A stretch of 64,000 nt of DNA from positions 1-64,000 of the forward strand of contig CAMBSK010000007.1 in the NCBI GenBank assembly GCA_945870575.1. Reading direction: 5' to 3'. The notes under the pieces were generated by a model. The model ran no database searches. It had not been told where the DNA came from and saw only the letters and a list, made by a program, of their open reading frames with translations. Numbering within the stretch: position 1 is the stretch's first letter; each line of letters starts with the position of its first letter. Positions 53,340 to 63,259 of this stretch are shown piece by piece. The DNA is from Bordetella parapertussis. Lineage in GTDB: Bacteria; Pseudomonadota; Gammaproteobacteria; Burkholderiales; Burkholderiaceae_C. The position numbers and the translations under genes are program-made.

Positions 53340-54377
53340 TCAGACCAATGCGGTCTGTGACGCTTGATGCGTCCGTGTGTTGAGAGAGAAAGCCTGCGAC
53401 AGCAACTCGAACGAACGCAGTTGCACTTGCGGGTCGTGCGTCCAGGTGCAGACCACCAGTTCATCGAGTTCCAAGCGCGCGGCCAACGCGCGCATTTTGG
53501 CGGCGGCTTGCGCGGGCGCGCCAACCAGCGCGTCGTCGCGCATGGCTTCAATGGCGAAAGCATCTTGCGGGCTCAAATCTGCCACCGCCATCTCAGGCGG
53601 CAACAACGGCGTGACCCTGCCCCGGTTGCGCTCCAAGCGCCAGCGCGCGCGGCTTTGAAACTGGAACCAAGCTTGTTCTTCGGTATCAGCCGCCAGCGCA
53701 GACACGCAAATGGTGGCTTGCGGTTTGTCCAAATACGCGCTGGGTTTGAAATGGCTGCGGTACATCTCCAAAGCCTGTTCGCAGCCGACACCGTCACTGA
53801 AAAAGTACGCGAACGCATACGGCAAACCCAGATGCGCTGCGAGTTGCGCGCCGTAGTTGGAACTGCCCAAGATCCACAAAGACGGCGAGGTCACGCCTGT
53901 GGGCTGGGCGATCACGCCGTGACCCGGGTGGCCCGATGGTAAATCCTGACCCGTTACCCAAGCTTGCAATTCCATCACCTGCTGCGGAAATCGCTCAGAG
54001 GCGTATCGGTCCGGGTTGAGCAACTGCGAAGTGCGTCCATCGCTGCCGGGCGCGCGCCCCAAACCCAGGTCTATGCGCCCGGGCGCGAGTGCGTCCAACA
54101 CTCGAAATTGTTCAGCCACTTTGAATGGCGCGTAATGCGGCAGCATGACACCGGCGCTGCCCAGACGTATGCGCGTGGTACGCGCGGCAATCGCCGCCAA
54201 CAACACCTCGGGCGAGGTGCCTGCAATGCTGGGCAAATTGTGGTGTTCACTGACCCAAAAACGGTCGTAACCCCATTCCTCACAACGCTGCGCCAAGGCC
54301 AGCGTCTGGCGTATGGAGGCGTCCTGCGGTTGGCCGTAAGACACTACCGATTGATCAAGCACAGAAAGTTTCAACAT
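53340..54377 (-). CDS. LLM-class flavin-dependent oxidoreductase
   Basis: A 345-residue luciferase-like monooxygenase. FWVSEHHNLPSIAGTSPEVLL, RIRLGSAGVMLPHYAPFKVAEQFRVLDAL and LGLGRAPGSDG are typical of the FMN/F420-type group 1 family, here the YhbW-like subgroup in which flavin (FMN) is used. It ends 21 bp before the methionine-synthase-like gene starts, so the two are probably one unit. Whether it supplies one-electron chemistry to that enzyme is speculative. Confidence 0.85.
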   Translation of the reverse strand: MLKLSVLDQSVVSYGQPQDASIRQTLALAQRCEEWGYDRFWVSEHHNLPSIAGTSPEVLLAAIAARTTRIRLGSAGVMLPHYAPFKVAEQFRVLDALAPGRIDLGLGRAPGSDGRTSQLLNPDRYASERFPQQVMELQAWVTGQDLPSGHPGHGVIAQPTGVTSPSLWILGSSNYGAQLAAHLGLPYAFAYFFSDGVGCEQALEMYRSHFKPSAYLDKPQATICVSALAADTEEQAWFQFQSRARWRLERNRGRVTPLLPPEMAVADLSPQDAFAIEAMRDDALVGAPAQAAAKMRALAARLELDELVVCTWTHDPQVQLRSFELLSQAFSLNTRTHQASQTALV

Positions 54378-54537
54378 GATTCATCATACGCAAGCGCTTT
54401 GTTCCGATTTCAAGCATAAAAACAGTGATTCAAGGGTTTGCCCCATGGGGATTTCCTGAGCTTGAAACAAAACCGGTTTAGGATGCACCACGCAGTGCGA
54501 ACTTCGTTTTTTCTATGGCTGATCTCAGGAGTTGTTC

Positions 54538-54960
54538 ATGTTGGTTCGTACCCTTTACATCAGCCGCAGTGCCGGTCCACAAACCAGCACCATGACCGGC
54601 TCGATTTTGAAAACCGCCCTTAGTTTCAATAAGGTGAACCAGATCACCGGCGTGCTTTGCCAAGGGACCGGGTTTTTTATACAAATGCTGGAGGGCGAGC
54701 GCAGCATCATCAACCAACTGTATTCACGCATCATCCGCGACTCGCGCCACAAAGATGTGGAACTCGTGGGTTTTGAAGAAATCAATCAAAGAAAATTCAA
54801 GCAATGGTCGATGGCGCTGATCGATTTGTCGGACACCGACCCCATGGTGGTATTGCAACACCCGGAATTCGATCCCTACTCCGCCACCGCCGCATTTTTG
54901 GCTCAGCAAATTGACGAATGGATTGCCACCGGCAAGCCAATTCAAAGCCCGTCAAACTGA
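54538..54960 (+). CDS. BLUF-domain blue-light photoreceptor
   Basis: A 140-residue BLUF protein; ATG 54538 follows AGGAG by 6 bases. The flavin-bonding residues are in place: Tyr7 (LYISR), Asn31 (FNKVNQITGVL) and Gln49 (FFIQMLEGE), with Trp/Met in KQWSMAL. The C-terminus is a short helical tail with no output domain, as in short BLUF proteins such as PixD. It stands alone between the monooxygenase and the CoA-ligase genes. Partner unknown; relevant to the photosynthesis lifestyle implied by puc. Confidence 0.9.
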   Translation: MLVRTLYISRSAGPQTSTMTGSILKTALSFNKVNQITGVLCQGTGFFIQMLEGERSIINQLYSRIIRDSRHKDVELVGFEEINQRKFKQWSMALIDLSDTDPMVVLQHPEFDPYSATAAFLAQQIDEWIATGKPIQSPSN

Positions 54961-54966
54961 ACCGGC

Positions 54967-56664
54967 TCAAACCGGCTTGGCCATTTCGGCTTCTTGCAAA
55001 CTGCGCCACATCACCTTACCGCTGCCGCTCTTAGGCAATGCATCCAGGAACTCCACCAGACGTGGCGCTTTGTACACCGCCATGTTCTCGCGGCACCAGG
55101 CCATGATGTCCGCCTCGCTCACCTGCCCCTGTTGGCCTTGGCGCAGCACCACAAAGGCTTTGACGGTTTCACCCCGGTAGCTGTCGCGCGCTGACACCAC
55201 GCAAGCTTCTTGTATGGCCAGGTGGCGGAACATCAATGCTTCGACCTCGGCCGGCCAGACCTTGAAGCCCGAGGCATTGATCATGCGTTTCAAGCGATCG
55301 GTGATGAAGAAATAACCTTCCTCGTCCACGTGGCCGAGATCGCCGGAGCGGAAAAACCGCTGTCCATCAAACACCATGAAAGCCGCATCGCTCGCATCTG
55401 AACGCTGCCAGTAACCGTCAAATATTTGCGGCCCGCGCATGATGATTTCGCCTTGTTCGCCGACACCAACTTCCTGCAAAGTGTCGGGGTTGATGACGCG
55501 CGAATCGACACCGATGAAAGGAATGCCCAGGCACTGTTGCTTGGGCCGGTCAGGCGGGTTGGTGTGCGACGGCGCCGCAGTTTCAGTCAAACCATAGCCT
55601 TCGACATAACGCAAACCGTACAACTCCCACAAACGCTGAGCCACGGCTTGCGGCATGGCCGCACCGCCGCCGCCGATGGTGGTGAGCGAACTCAAGTCGT
55701 AGCTGTCGAACTTCGGGCTGCCCAGCAAATCGATGACCATGGTGGGAATATTGGTCCAGTGCGTTACGCGCCACTGCGAAATCAACTGCCCGGCGTATTC
55801 CCGGTCCCAGCGCGGCATCAGCACAATGGTCGAACCTGCATAAATGCAGGCATGCATGACCGCCACCATGCCGGTGATGTGAAACAGCGGCACCACGCAC
55901 AAAGCAATGTTTTCATGGGTGGCGTGGTTCCATAGGCAACTGGCCATGGCGTTGTGCATGATGCTGCGGTGCGGGTGCATGCAGCCCTTAGGCAAACCGG
56001 TGGTGCCGCTGGTGTAAGGCAGCACGGCCAGGTTGTCCGGCTTCACCGCATACGCAGGCACAGGCAAACTGTTTTGCAAAACATCTGTCCAATGGTGAAG
56101 CTGCGGCCCGGCAGCTGACGCCGGCGCGTGCGGGCTTGTCAGCCAGCCGTGCCAGGAAGCGGGTAACAAGGGGTCGGCCAAAGCGCTGTCGTCAAACGCA
56201 TCAGTGAAACGGGTGACCAATATGTGCTTCAAGCCCTGGCCCGGCGCTACGGCTTGCGAAGCTGTGCCCATTTCAGCGGCCAGATCGGCGCTGGTGATGG
56301 CCACAGCCGCGCCCGCGTCGGTGATGTAGTGCTCCAACTCCTTGGCGCGGTTCATGGGGTTGACCGGCACCACCACGGCATTGGCTCGCAAAATACCAAA
56401 GTGAGCGGCTACCCACTGCGGGCAGTTTTGCATGTAAAGCAGCACACGGTCGCCTTGTTTCACGCCATTGGCAGCCAGCCAGGCGGCAATGCTCTCAGTT
56501 TGCTGCCAAAGTTCGCGGTAGCTGAGCCTGCTGCCCAGAAACACCAGCGCGTCTTTGTCAGGAAATCGTTGAGCGCTGATGGACAGGTTGTCCCACAACG
56601 TGGTTTGCGGCGGGGTAAAGCGGTGCGGCACGCGCGGCGGCCAATGGGCGTGGTGAGGTTTCAT
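54967..56664 (-). CDS. Long-chain fatty-acid--CoA ligase-like enzyme
   Basis: A 565-residue ANL ligase, start at 56664. LPYTSGTTGLPKGCMH is the ATP-binding motif, YGLTETAAPSHTN the adenylate motif, FFRSGDLGHVDEEGYFFITDRLKRMIN the hinge/C-domain motif, and the catalytic Lys is near the end in ALPKSGSGKVMWR. Probably a fatty-acyl-CoA or related carboxylate-CoA ligase. Convergent with the BLUF gene (7-bp gap). Confidence 0.87.
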   Translation of the reverse strand: MKPHHAHWPPRVPHRFTPPQTTLWDNLSISAQRFPDKDALVFLGSRLSYRELWQQTESIAAWLAANGVKQGDRVLLYMQNCPQWVAAHFGILRANAVVVPVNPMNRAKELEHYITDAGAAVAITSADLAAEMGTASQAVAPGQGLKHILVTRFTDAFDDSALADPLLPASWHGWLTSPHAPASAAGPQLHHWTDVLQNSLPVPAYAVKPDNLAVLPYTSGTTGLPKGCMHPHRSIMHNAMASCLWNHATHENIALCVVPLFHITGMVAVMHACIYAGSTIVLMPRWDREYAGQLISQWRVTHWTNIPTMVIDLLGSPKFDSYDLSSLTTIGGGGAAMPQAVAQRLWELYGLRYVEGYGLTETAAPSHTNPPDRPKQQCLGIPFIGVDSRVINPDTLQEVGVGEQGEIIMRGPQIFDGYWQRSDASDAAFMVFDGQRFFRSGDLGHVDEEGYFFITDRLKRMINASGFKVWPAEVEALMFRHLAIQEACVVSARDSYRGETVKAFVVLRQGQQGQVSEADIMAWCRENMAVYKAPRLVEFLDALPKSGSGKVMWRSLQEAEMAKPV

Positions 56665-56745
56665 GGTGGAGAAGCTTAGCCGCACACCATGAGGGGAACA
56701 AGAGTAGCTGCCTCTAGGCGTGTCGCCTAACGGTCAGGCGAATGC

Positions 56746-56767
56746 AAAAAAAACCGGCCTAAGCCGG
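56746..56767 (-). terminator. Intrinsic terminator after the response regulator gene
   Basis: Read on the minus strand: CCGGC (56767-56763), TTAG, GCCGG (56758-56754), then eight T. It ends the response regulator transcript. Confidence 0.85.
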
Positions 56768-56794
56768 GGTGGAAGTCCACAAAAATAAACAGGA

Positions 56795-57436
56795 TCAAGC
56801 CATGTCGATGGCCGGGGCTTGGCGTTTCTGGCTGGCGCGCATGCTGAGCATGGCTTGCAAATAGCCGCGTAACCAGCCCATATCAGCCGGTTTGTGCATG
56901 ACGTGTGTGCCTTCGGGCAGCTCGCCGTGTTCCTCGATTTCCTCGGGAGTCAAGCCGGTGATGGCGATGACGGCGACATTGCTGAACTGCGGGTGAGCGC
57001 TGAGCTGACGCAGCATTTCAAAGCCGTCTATGTCGGGCATGCGCAAATCGGCGATCAGCACATGCGGCTTGACCGCTGGCAAGTCGAGCAAGGCTTCGAT
57101 GGCCGATTCGAGCACCGTGGCGTCAATAGGTATGTCCCACTGGTCAAAATGGGCCTGGTAAATGGCGCGCGTGGTGGGGTCGTCTTCGACCACCATGACT
57201 TTCAGGTATTTGCCGCCGGCTTGCGCCGGGGCCTTGGGTGCCAGATTGGCTCGGTTCTGGTACTGGTGTATGGACTGAATGGAAATGCGGCGGTGCCCGC
57301 CTTGGGTTTTCCAGGCTCTCAATTCGTTTTTTTCCACCAGCGACTGAATGGAACCTACCGACAAATTTAGCAATTTGGCGGCATAACTGGTTCCACAGTA
57401 TTCATCAGCAGCATCGGGAATGGCTTTGTGGCTCAT
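56795..57436 (-). CDS. Response regulator with N-terminal helix-turn-helix (excisionase/MerR-like)
   Basis: A 213-residue protein. Residues 12-60 (CGTSYAAKLLNLSVGSIQSLVEKNELRAWKTQGGHRRI) are an excisionase/MerR-type winged helix; residues 78-200 are a receiver domain with the acidic pocket in VVEDDPTTR, phospho-acceptor Asp in HVLIADLRMPDIDGF and Lys in HVMHKPADMGWL. Usual response regulators put the DNA-binding domain last, so this order is unusual. No kinase is adjacent. Its promoter lies in the AT-rich gap 57437-57593. Confidence 0.85.
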   Translation of the reverse strand: MSHKAIPDAADEYCGTSYAAKLLNLSVGSIQSLVEKNELRAWKTQGGHRRISIQSIHQYQNRANLAPKAPAQAGGKYLKVMVVEDDPTTRAIYQAHFDQWDIPIDATVLESAIEALLDLPAVKPHVLIADLRMPDIDGFEMLRQLSAHPQFSNVAVIAITGLTPEEIEEHGELPEGTHVMHKPADMGWLRGYLQAMLSMRASQKRQAPAIDMA

Positions 57437-57593
57437 GGTTTCTCCGATGAGTCACTTGTCTCGATGACTCAAATTAAAATATCAATTTGTATATTTTAAT
57501 TGTAATTAATACGCGAACAAAGCTAATTTATTAATTTTTTAGGATTAACAAATAAATTATTTGTTTTGAGTACCAAAAAGCCACACACCAAAC

Positions 57594-59258
57594 TTACTTC
57601 AGCGCCTTGTAACGCATGCGCTTGGGCTTGGCGCCCTCCTCGCCCAAACGCTTTTTCTTGTCAGATTCATATTCTTGGTAATTGCCGTCAAAGAAGGTCC
57701 ATTGCGAATCGCCTTCGCAAGCCAAGATGTGGGTGGCGATACGGTCAAGGAACCAGCGGTCGTGGCTGATCACCATGATGCTGCCGGCGAACTCGAGCAA
57801 AGCGTCTTCCAAGGCGCGCAAGGTTTCCACGTCCAAGTCGTTGGACGGCTCGTCCAGCATCAGCACGTTGCCGCCTGCGATCAAAGTTTTGGCCAGGTGC
57901 AAACGCCCGCGTTCACCGCCTGAGAGCGTGCCCACGCGTTTTTGCTGGTCGCCACCGTTGAAGTTGAAGCGGCCGCAGTAAGCGCGACTCGCCATCTCGA
58001 ACTTGCCCACGGTCAGAATGTCCAGGCCGCCGGACACGTCTTCCCACACGGTTTTTTCATTCGCCAGGTCGTCGCGGTTTTGGTCGACAAACGCCATCTT
58101 CACGGTTTGGCCGAGTTTGATCTCACCGCTGTCAGGCTGCTCTTTGCCCGCAATCATGCGGAACAAAGTGGATTTACCGGCACCGTTAGGGCCGATGATG
58201 CCGACGATGGCACCCGCCGGTACTTTGAAGCTCAGGTTGTCGATCAACACACGGTCGCCGAAAGATTTGCTGACATTGGTGAATTCGATGACTTCATGGC
58301 CTAAACGCTCGGCCACGGGAATGAAAATTTCCTGCGTCTCGTTGCGCTTTTGGTATTCGAAATCTGACAACTCTTCGAAACGGGCGATACGCGCCTTGCT
58401 CTTGGCTTGACGGCCTTTGGGGTTTTGGCGCACCCAATCGAGTTCTTTCTTCAAAGCTTTGGCGCGGGCGTCTTCGCCTTTTTGTTCTTTCTCTAAGCGG
58501 TCCTGCTTTTGCTCCAGCCAGGTCGTGTAGTTGCCCTTGTAAGGAATGCCGTGGCCGCGGTCTAGCTCCAAAATCCATTCGGCAGCGTTGTCCAGGAAAT
58601 AACGGTCGTGGGTGATGGCCACCACGGTGCCGGAGAAACGCGACAAAAACTGTTCCAGCCAATCGACGGACTCGGCGTCCAAGTGGTTGGTCGGCTCGTC
58701 GAGCAACAGCATGTCGGGTTTGGAGAGCAGCAACTGGCACAGCGCGACACGGCGTTTTTCACCGCCGGACAAATGTTCGATCACTGCGTCCCAGGGTGGC
58801 AAACGCAGCGCATCGGCGGCGATTTCCAATTGGTGCTCGCTGTTGTCGCTGCCAGCGGCGGCGATGATGGCTTCCAACTGGCCTTGCTCGGCAGCGAGCG
58901 CGTCAAAGTCGGCGTCTTCCTCGGCATAGGCCGCGTACACCTCTTCCAAACGTTGCTTAGCGTGAATCACTTCTTCCATGCCGCCTTCCACCGCTTCGCG
59001 CACGGTTTGCTCGGGGCGTAACTTCGGCTCTTGCGGCAGATAACCGATGCGCAAACCCGGCATAGGCTGGGCCTCGCCCTCGATCTCTGTATCGATACCG
59101 GCCATGATTTTGAGCAACGTGGATTTGCCCGAACCGTTCAAGCCGAGCACGCCGATCTTGGCGCCGGGAAAAAAGCTGAGCGATATGTCTTTCAGGATAT
59201 GGCGCTTGGGCGGCACGATTTTGCCGACCCGGTTCATGGTGAAAACGTATTGGGACAT
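57594..59258 (-). CDS. ettA: Energy-dependent translational throttle protein EttA (ABC-F)
   Basis: A 554-residue ABC-F ATPase with two ATP-binding cassettes: Walker A GLNGSGKSTLLKI and GPNGAGKSTLFRM, signatures HLSGGEKRRVALC and TLSGGERGRLHLA. The toe/arm region and PtIM linker (KALKKELDWVRQNPKGRQAKSKARI) are in place. Binds the ribosomal E site and gates initiation by ATP level. Near-identical in length to E. coli EttA. Confidence 0.95.
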   Translation of the reverse strand: MSQYVFTMNRVGKIVPPKRHILKDISLSFFPGAKIGVLGLNGSGKSTLLKIMAGIDTEIEGEAQPMPGLRIGYLPQEPKLRPEQTVREAVEGGMEEVIHAKQRLEEVYAAYAEEDADFDALAAEQGQLEAIIAAAGSDNSEHQLEIAADALRLPPWDAVIEHLSGGEKRRVALCQLLLSKPDMLLLDEPTNHLDAESVDWLEQFLSRFSGTVVAITHDRYFLDNAAEWILELDRGHGIPYKGNYTTWLEQKQDRLEKEQKGEDARAKALKKELDWVRQNPKGRQAKSKARIARFEELSDFEYQKRNETQEIFIPVAERLGHEVIEFTNVSKSFGDRVLIDNLSFKVPAGAIVGIIGPNGAGKSTLFRMIAGKEQPDSGEIKLGQTVKMAFVDQNRDDLANEKTVWEDVSGGLDILTVGKFEMASRAYCGRFNFNGGDQQKRVGTLSGGERGRLHLAKTLIAGGNVLMLDEPSNDLDVETLRALEDALLEFAGSIMVISHDRWFLDRIATHILACEGDSQWTFFDGNYQEYESDKKKRLGEEGAKPKRMRYKALK

Positions 59259-59310
59259 GGAATGACTCTCTGGACTTGCGCCACACAGCGTGGCGGCGGG
59301 TAACTGGGGA

Positions 59311-59781
59311 TTATCTCTGCTTCAAGTGACGGTTTTTTGTTTGGTCGGCACTGTAGTTTTGACTGAACACATTCAAGGGGACGATGGAACAGGCACAAGC
59401 ACGCTCAAACTCCGCGGCTACAGCCAGCAAATCGCCGTCGCCAGACACCAAGACCTGTGCTTTGCCCACCACCGCCAAATGCATGAACGGCACGTCTTGC
59501 AGATCACGGCAGTCGGGCACGGTGGGTGGCGGTTGAGGGATACGCACGGTTTCTGCATAAGGCAAGTAATCAGCCAGCAATTCGTCTTGTTCAGCTTGCG
59601 ACAAACGGAACTTGGGGTAGGCCAATACGCGCAACAGTTCTTGGACAGTGACTGTGCTGACAAGTGGTAGCACCTGCCCTCGCTGCCAATCCAAACGCAG
59701 TTGTCCGGCAGCGCCACCGCGGAACACCAGAGCCGACAACACCACATTGGTGTCTAACACTGCACGAACAGGGAGGTTCAT
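59311..59781 (-). CDS. PIN-domain toxin (VapC-like)
   Basis: A 156-residue PIN ribonuclease of the TIGR00305 group. Acidic metal-binding residues: Asp in AVLDTNVVLSAL, Glu in VTVQELLRVLA, Asp in PDCRDLQDVPFMHLA and Asp in LVSGDGDLL. Ends close to the ettA side. Paired with the AbrB-type gene 9 bp upstream. Active site intact. Confidence 0.82.
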   Translation of the reverse strand: MNLPVRAVLDTNVVLSALVFRGGAAGQLRLDWQRGQVLPLVSTVTVQELLRVLAYPKFRLSQAEQDELLADYLPYAETVRIPQPPPTVPDCRDLQDVPFMHLAVVGKAQVLVSGDGDLLAVAAEFERACACSIVPLNVFSQNYSADQTKNRHLKQR

Positions 59782-59789
59782 GTTTTGGT

Positions 59790-60098
59790 TTACGCTTTTT
59801 TAGCTGTTGTTTTCTTGGGCTTTGCGGGGCTTGCTGAATAACTTGGTTCAAGTTCGTTGACCATGACAGGTGCAGTCGTAGCATTTCTGGCCCAAGCCAC
59901 TGCTGCAAACATATCCTCTTCGCTCAGATCGAGTTCGTCGAGTTTGGCGCGCACCGCGTCCCCGCGCTGAATGCGCACCGGCGTGAGAATGAGCTGACCA
60001 CCGCGCACCTCGACGTCAAAGTATTCGGTGGCACCCACAGCCTGCGTCAGGCTCTTGGGCAGCGTGAGCTGGTTTTTGGAAGTGATTTTGGCGAGCAT
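59790..60098 (-). CDS. AbrB/SpoVT-type antitoxin
   Basis: A 102-residue protein with an N-terminal AbrB swapped-hairpin DNA-binding motif (AKITSKNQLTLPKSLTQAVGATEYFDVEVRGGQLIL), then a toxin-binding linker, and a Lys-rich tail (AKPKKTTAKKA) that is not needed for family membership. First gene of the pair. Confidence 0.82.
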   Translation of the reverse strand: MLAKITSKNQLTLPKSLTQAVGATEYFDVEVRGGQLILTPVRIQRGDAVRAKLDELDLSEEDMFAAVAWARNATTAPVMVNELEPSYSASPAKPKKTTAKKA

Positions 60099-60371
60099 GG
60101 CATTATCCGAAAGTAAGGATTCATTACTTTAACTTAAAACCAATTTTGTTTGCAAGCCCCCCCCTCAAAGTCACTTCCCCCTTTCATGCCACAATACACG
60201 TTAGTTGACGCCACCAGTTGCTTCAACATCAGCGCTTCTGCTGGGGCCGGATCAAACCAAGCGTTTGTTACCTACCTGCCCAAATGTGTTTCCTCGGTCT
60301 TTAGCTGGCTGCCGCTTTTTTTGGCAGAACAGATCGAAACCCCAAAGCGTCGCCCAACCGCGCGCTCCTTT

Positions 60372-62150
<1,779 letters not shown>

Positions 62151-62183
62151 TTTACTTCAAGCGACTTGCCATAGACAGACAAC

Positions 62184-62204
62184 GAGGGCATACAAGCTGC
62201 CCTC
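62184..62204. terminator. Hairpin between convergent rhlE and dehydrogenase genes
   Basis: GAGGGC (62184-62189), 9-base loop, GCCCTC (62199-62204). Neither side has a long T-run, so it is a weak terminator at best. Confidence 0.45.
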
Positions 62205-62224
62205 ATTAACCCATATTTAAAAAA

Positions 62225-63154
62225 TCAGGCGAATTCCGGCACCAGCGCCGGAATCGGTTTGTCGTCGAAATAAGCGGCCATATTGGCCATACACAAATCG
62301 GCCATGGCCTTGCGGGTTTGCTGGGTGGCGCTGCCTATGTGCGGCGTCAACACCGTGTTTTGCGCCAGGCGCAATTCGCCGGGCACACGCGGCTCATCTG
62401 CAAACACGTCCAGCGCCGCACCGGCAATGGTTTTCTTTTGAACAGCTTCAATCAATGCGGCCTGGTCCACCACGGAACCGCGCGCCACGTTGATCAAATA
62501 ACCTTTAGGGCCTAAAGCTGCCAAGACCTCGGCATTCACCAAGTGCTTGGTGGCCGCGCCGCCGGGGGTGATGACCACCAGGTAATCCACGTTCGCGGCC
62601 AGTTCTTTGGCTGAGGGGAAATAGTTGTACGACACACCGGGCGCTTTGTTGCGCGAGGTGTAGGCGATAGACATGTCAAATGCTGCGGCGCGTTTGGCAA
62701 TAGCTTGACCGATGCGGCCCATGCCGATCAAACCCAAACGCGCGCCACTCATTTTGCTGCTGAGCGGAAACGGGCCTTCAACCCAGTCGCTGTTGCGCAC
62801 AAATTTGTCGGCTTGCGGCAGACGCCGCGCAATCGACAACATCAAACCCAAAGCCAGATCGGCCACATCGTCGTTCAACACGCCGGGTGTGTGCGCCACT
62901 TTGATGCCGCGCTCTTTGGCAGCCGCCACATCGACGCCGTCGTAGCCGACGCCGCAAATAGAAATGAATTCCAGCGCGGGAAACAAAGCCATGAATTTTT
63001 TGTCAATCACCGCGTCGCCGCCACCCACCATGGCGCGTATGCGCTGCAATGCGCTGGGATCAGTGATGTGCTCCCGATCGTGCACCAGGTAATTGGCTTG
63101 TAAATCAGCCATCAGTGTGGCGGCCAGATTCGTGACCCGCAGTATTTCTATCAT
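62225..63154 (-). CDS. 2-hydroxyacid dehydrogenase (glyoxylate/hydroxypyruvate reductase type)
   Basis: A 309-residue D-isomer 2-hydroxyacid dehydrogenase; start 63154 follows AAGGAG. Rossmann motif GLIGMGRIGQAIA and the catalytic Arg (NVARGS), Glu (DEPRVPGE) and His (LTPHIGS) are all present. Converts hydroxypyruvate or glyoxylate to the hydroxyacid. Divergent from the IlvD-like gene. Confidence 0.9.
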   Translation of the reverse strand: MIEILRVTNLAATLMADLQANYLVHDREHITDPSALQRIRAMVGGGDAVIDKKFMALFPALEFISICGVGYDGVDVAAAKERGIKVAHTPGVLNDDVADLALGLMLSIARRLPQADKFVRNSDWVEGPFPLSSKMSGARLGLIGMGRIGQAIAKRAAAFDMSIAYTSRNKAPGVSYNYFPSAKELAANVDYLVVITPGGAATKHLVNAEVLAALGPKGYLINVARGSVVDQAALIEAVQKKTIAGAALDVFADEPRVPGELRLAQNTVLTPHIGSATQQTRKAMADLCMANMAAYFDDKPIPALVPEFA

Positions 63155-63259
63155 TTCTACTCCTTGTTGAGGCCAGTCCCCGTGGAAACACCACACAAAC
63201 ACTGAATGAAGCGAGGGTAGTATAGGCATACTTAACCCCACAACTTTCAGGCTTTTCAC

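Noticed and set aside
60150..60371. An N-terminal extension of RhlE by 74 residues
   Set aside because: The segment has no resemblance to other RhlE proteins, and the conserved start MNFDELNL is at 60372.
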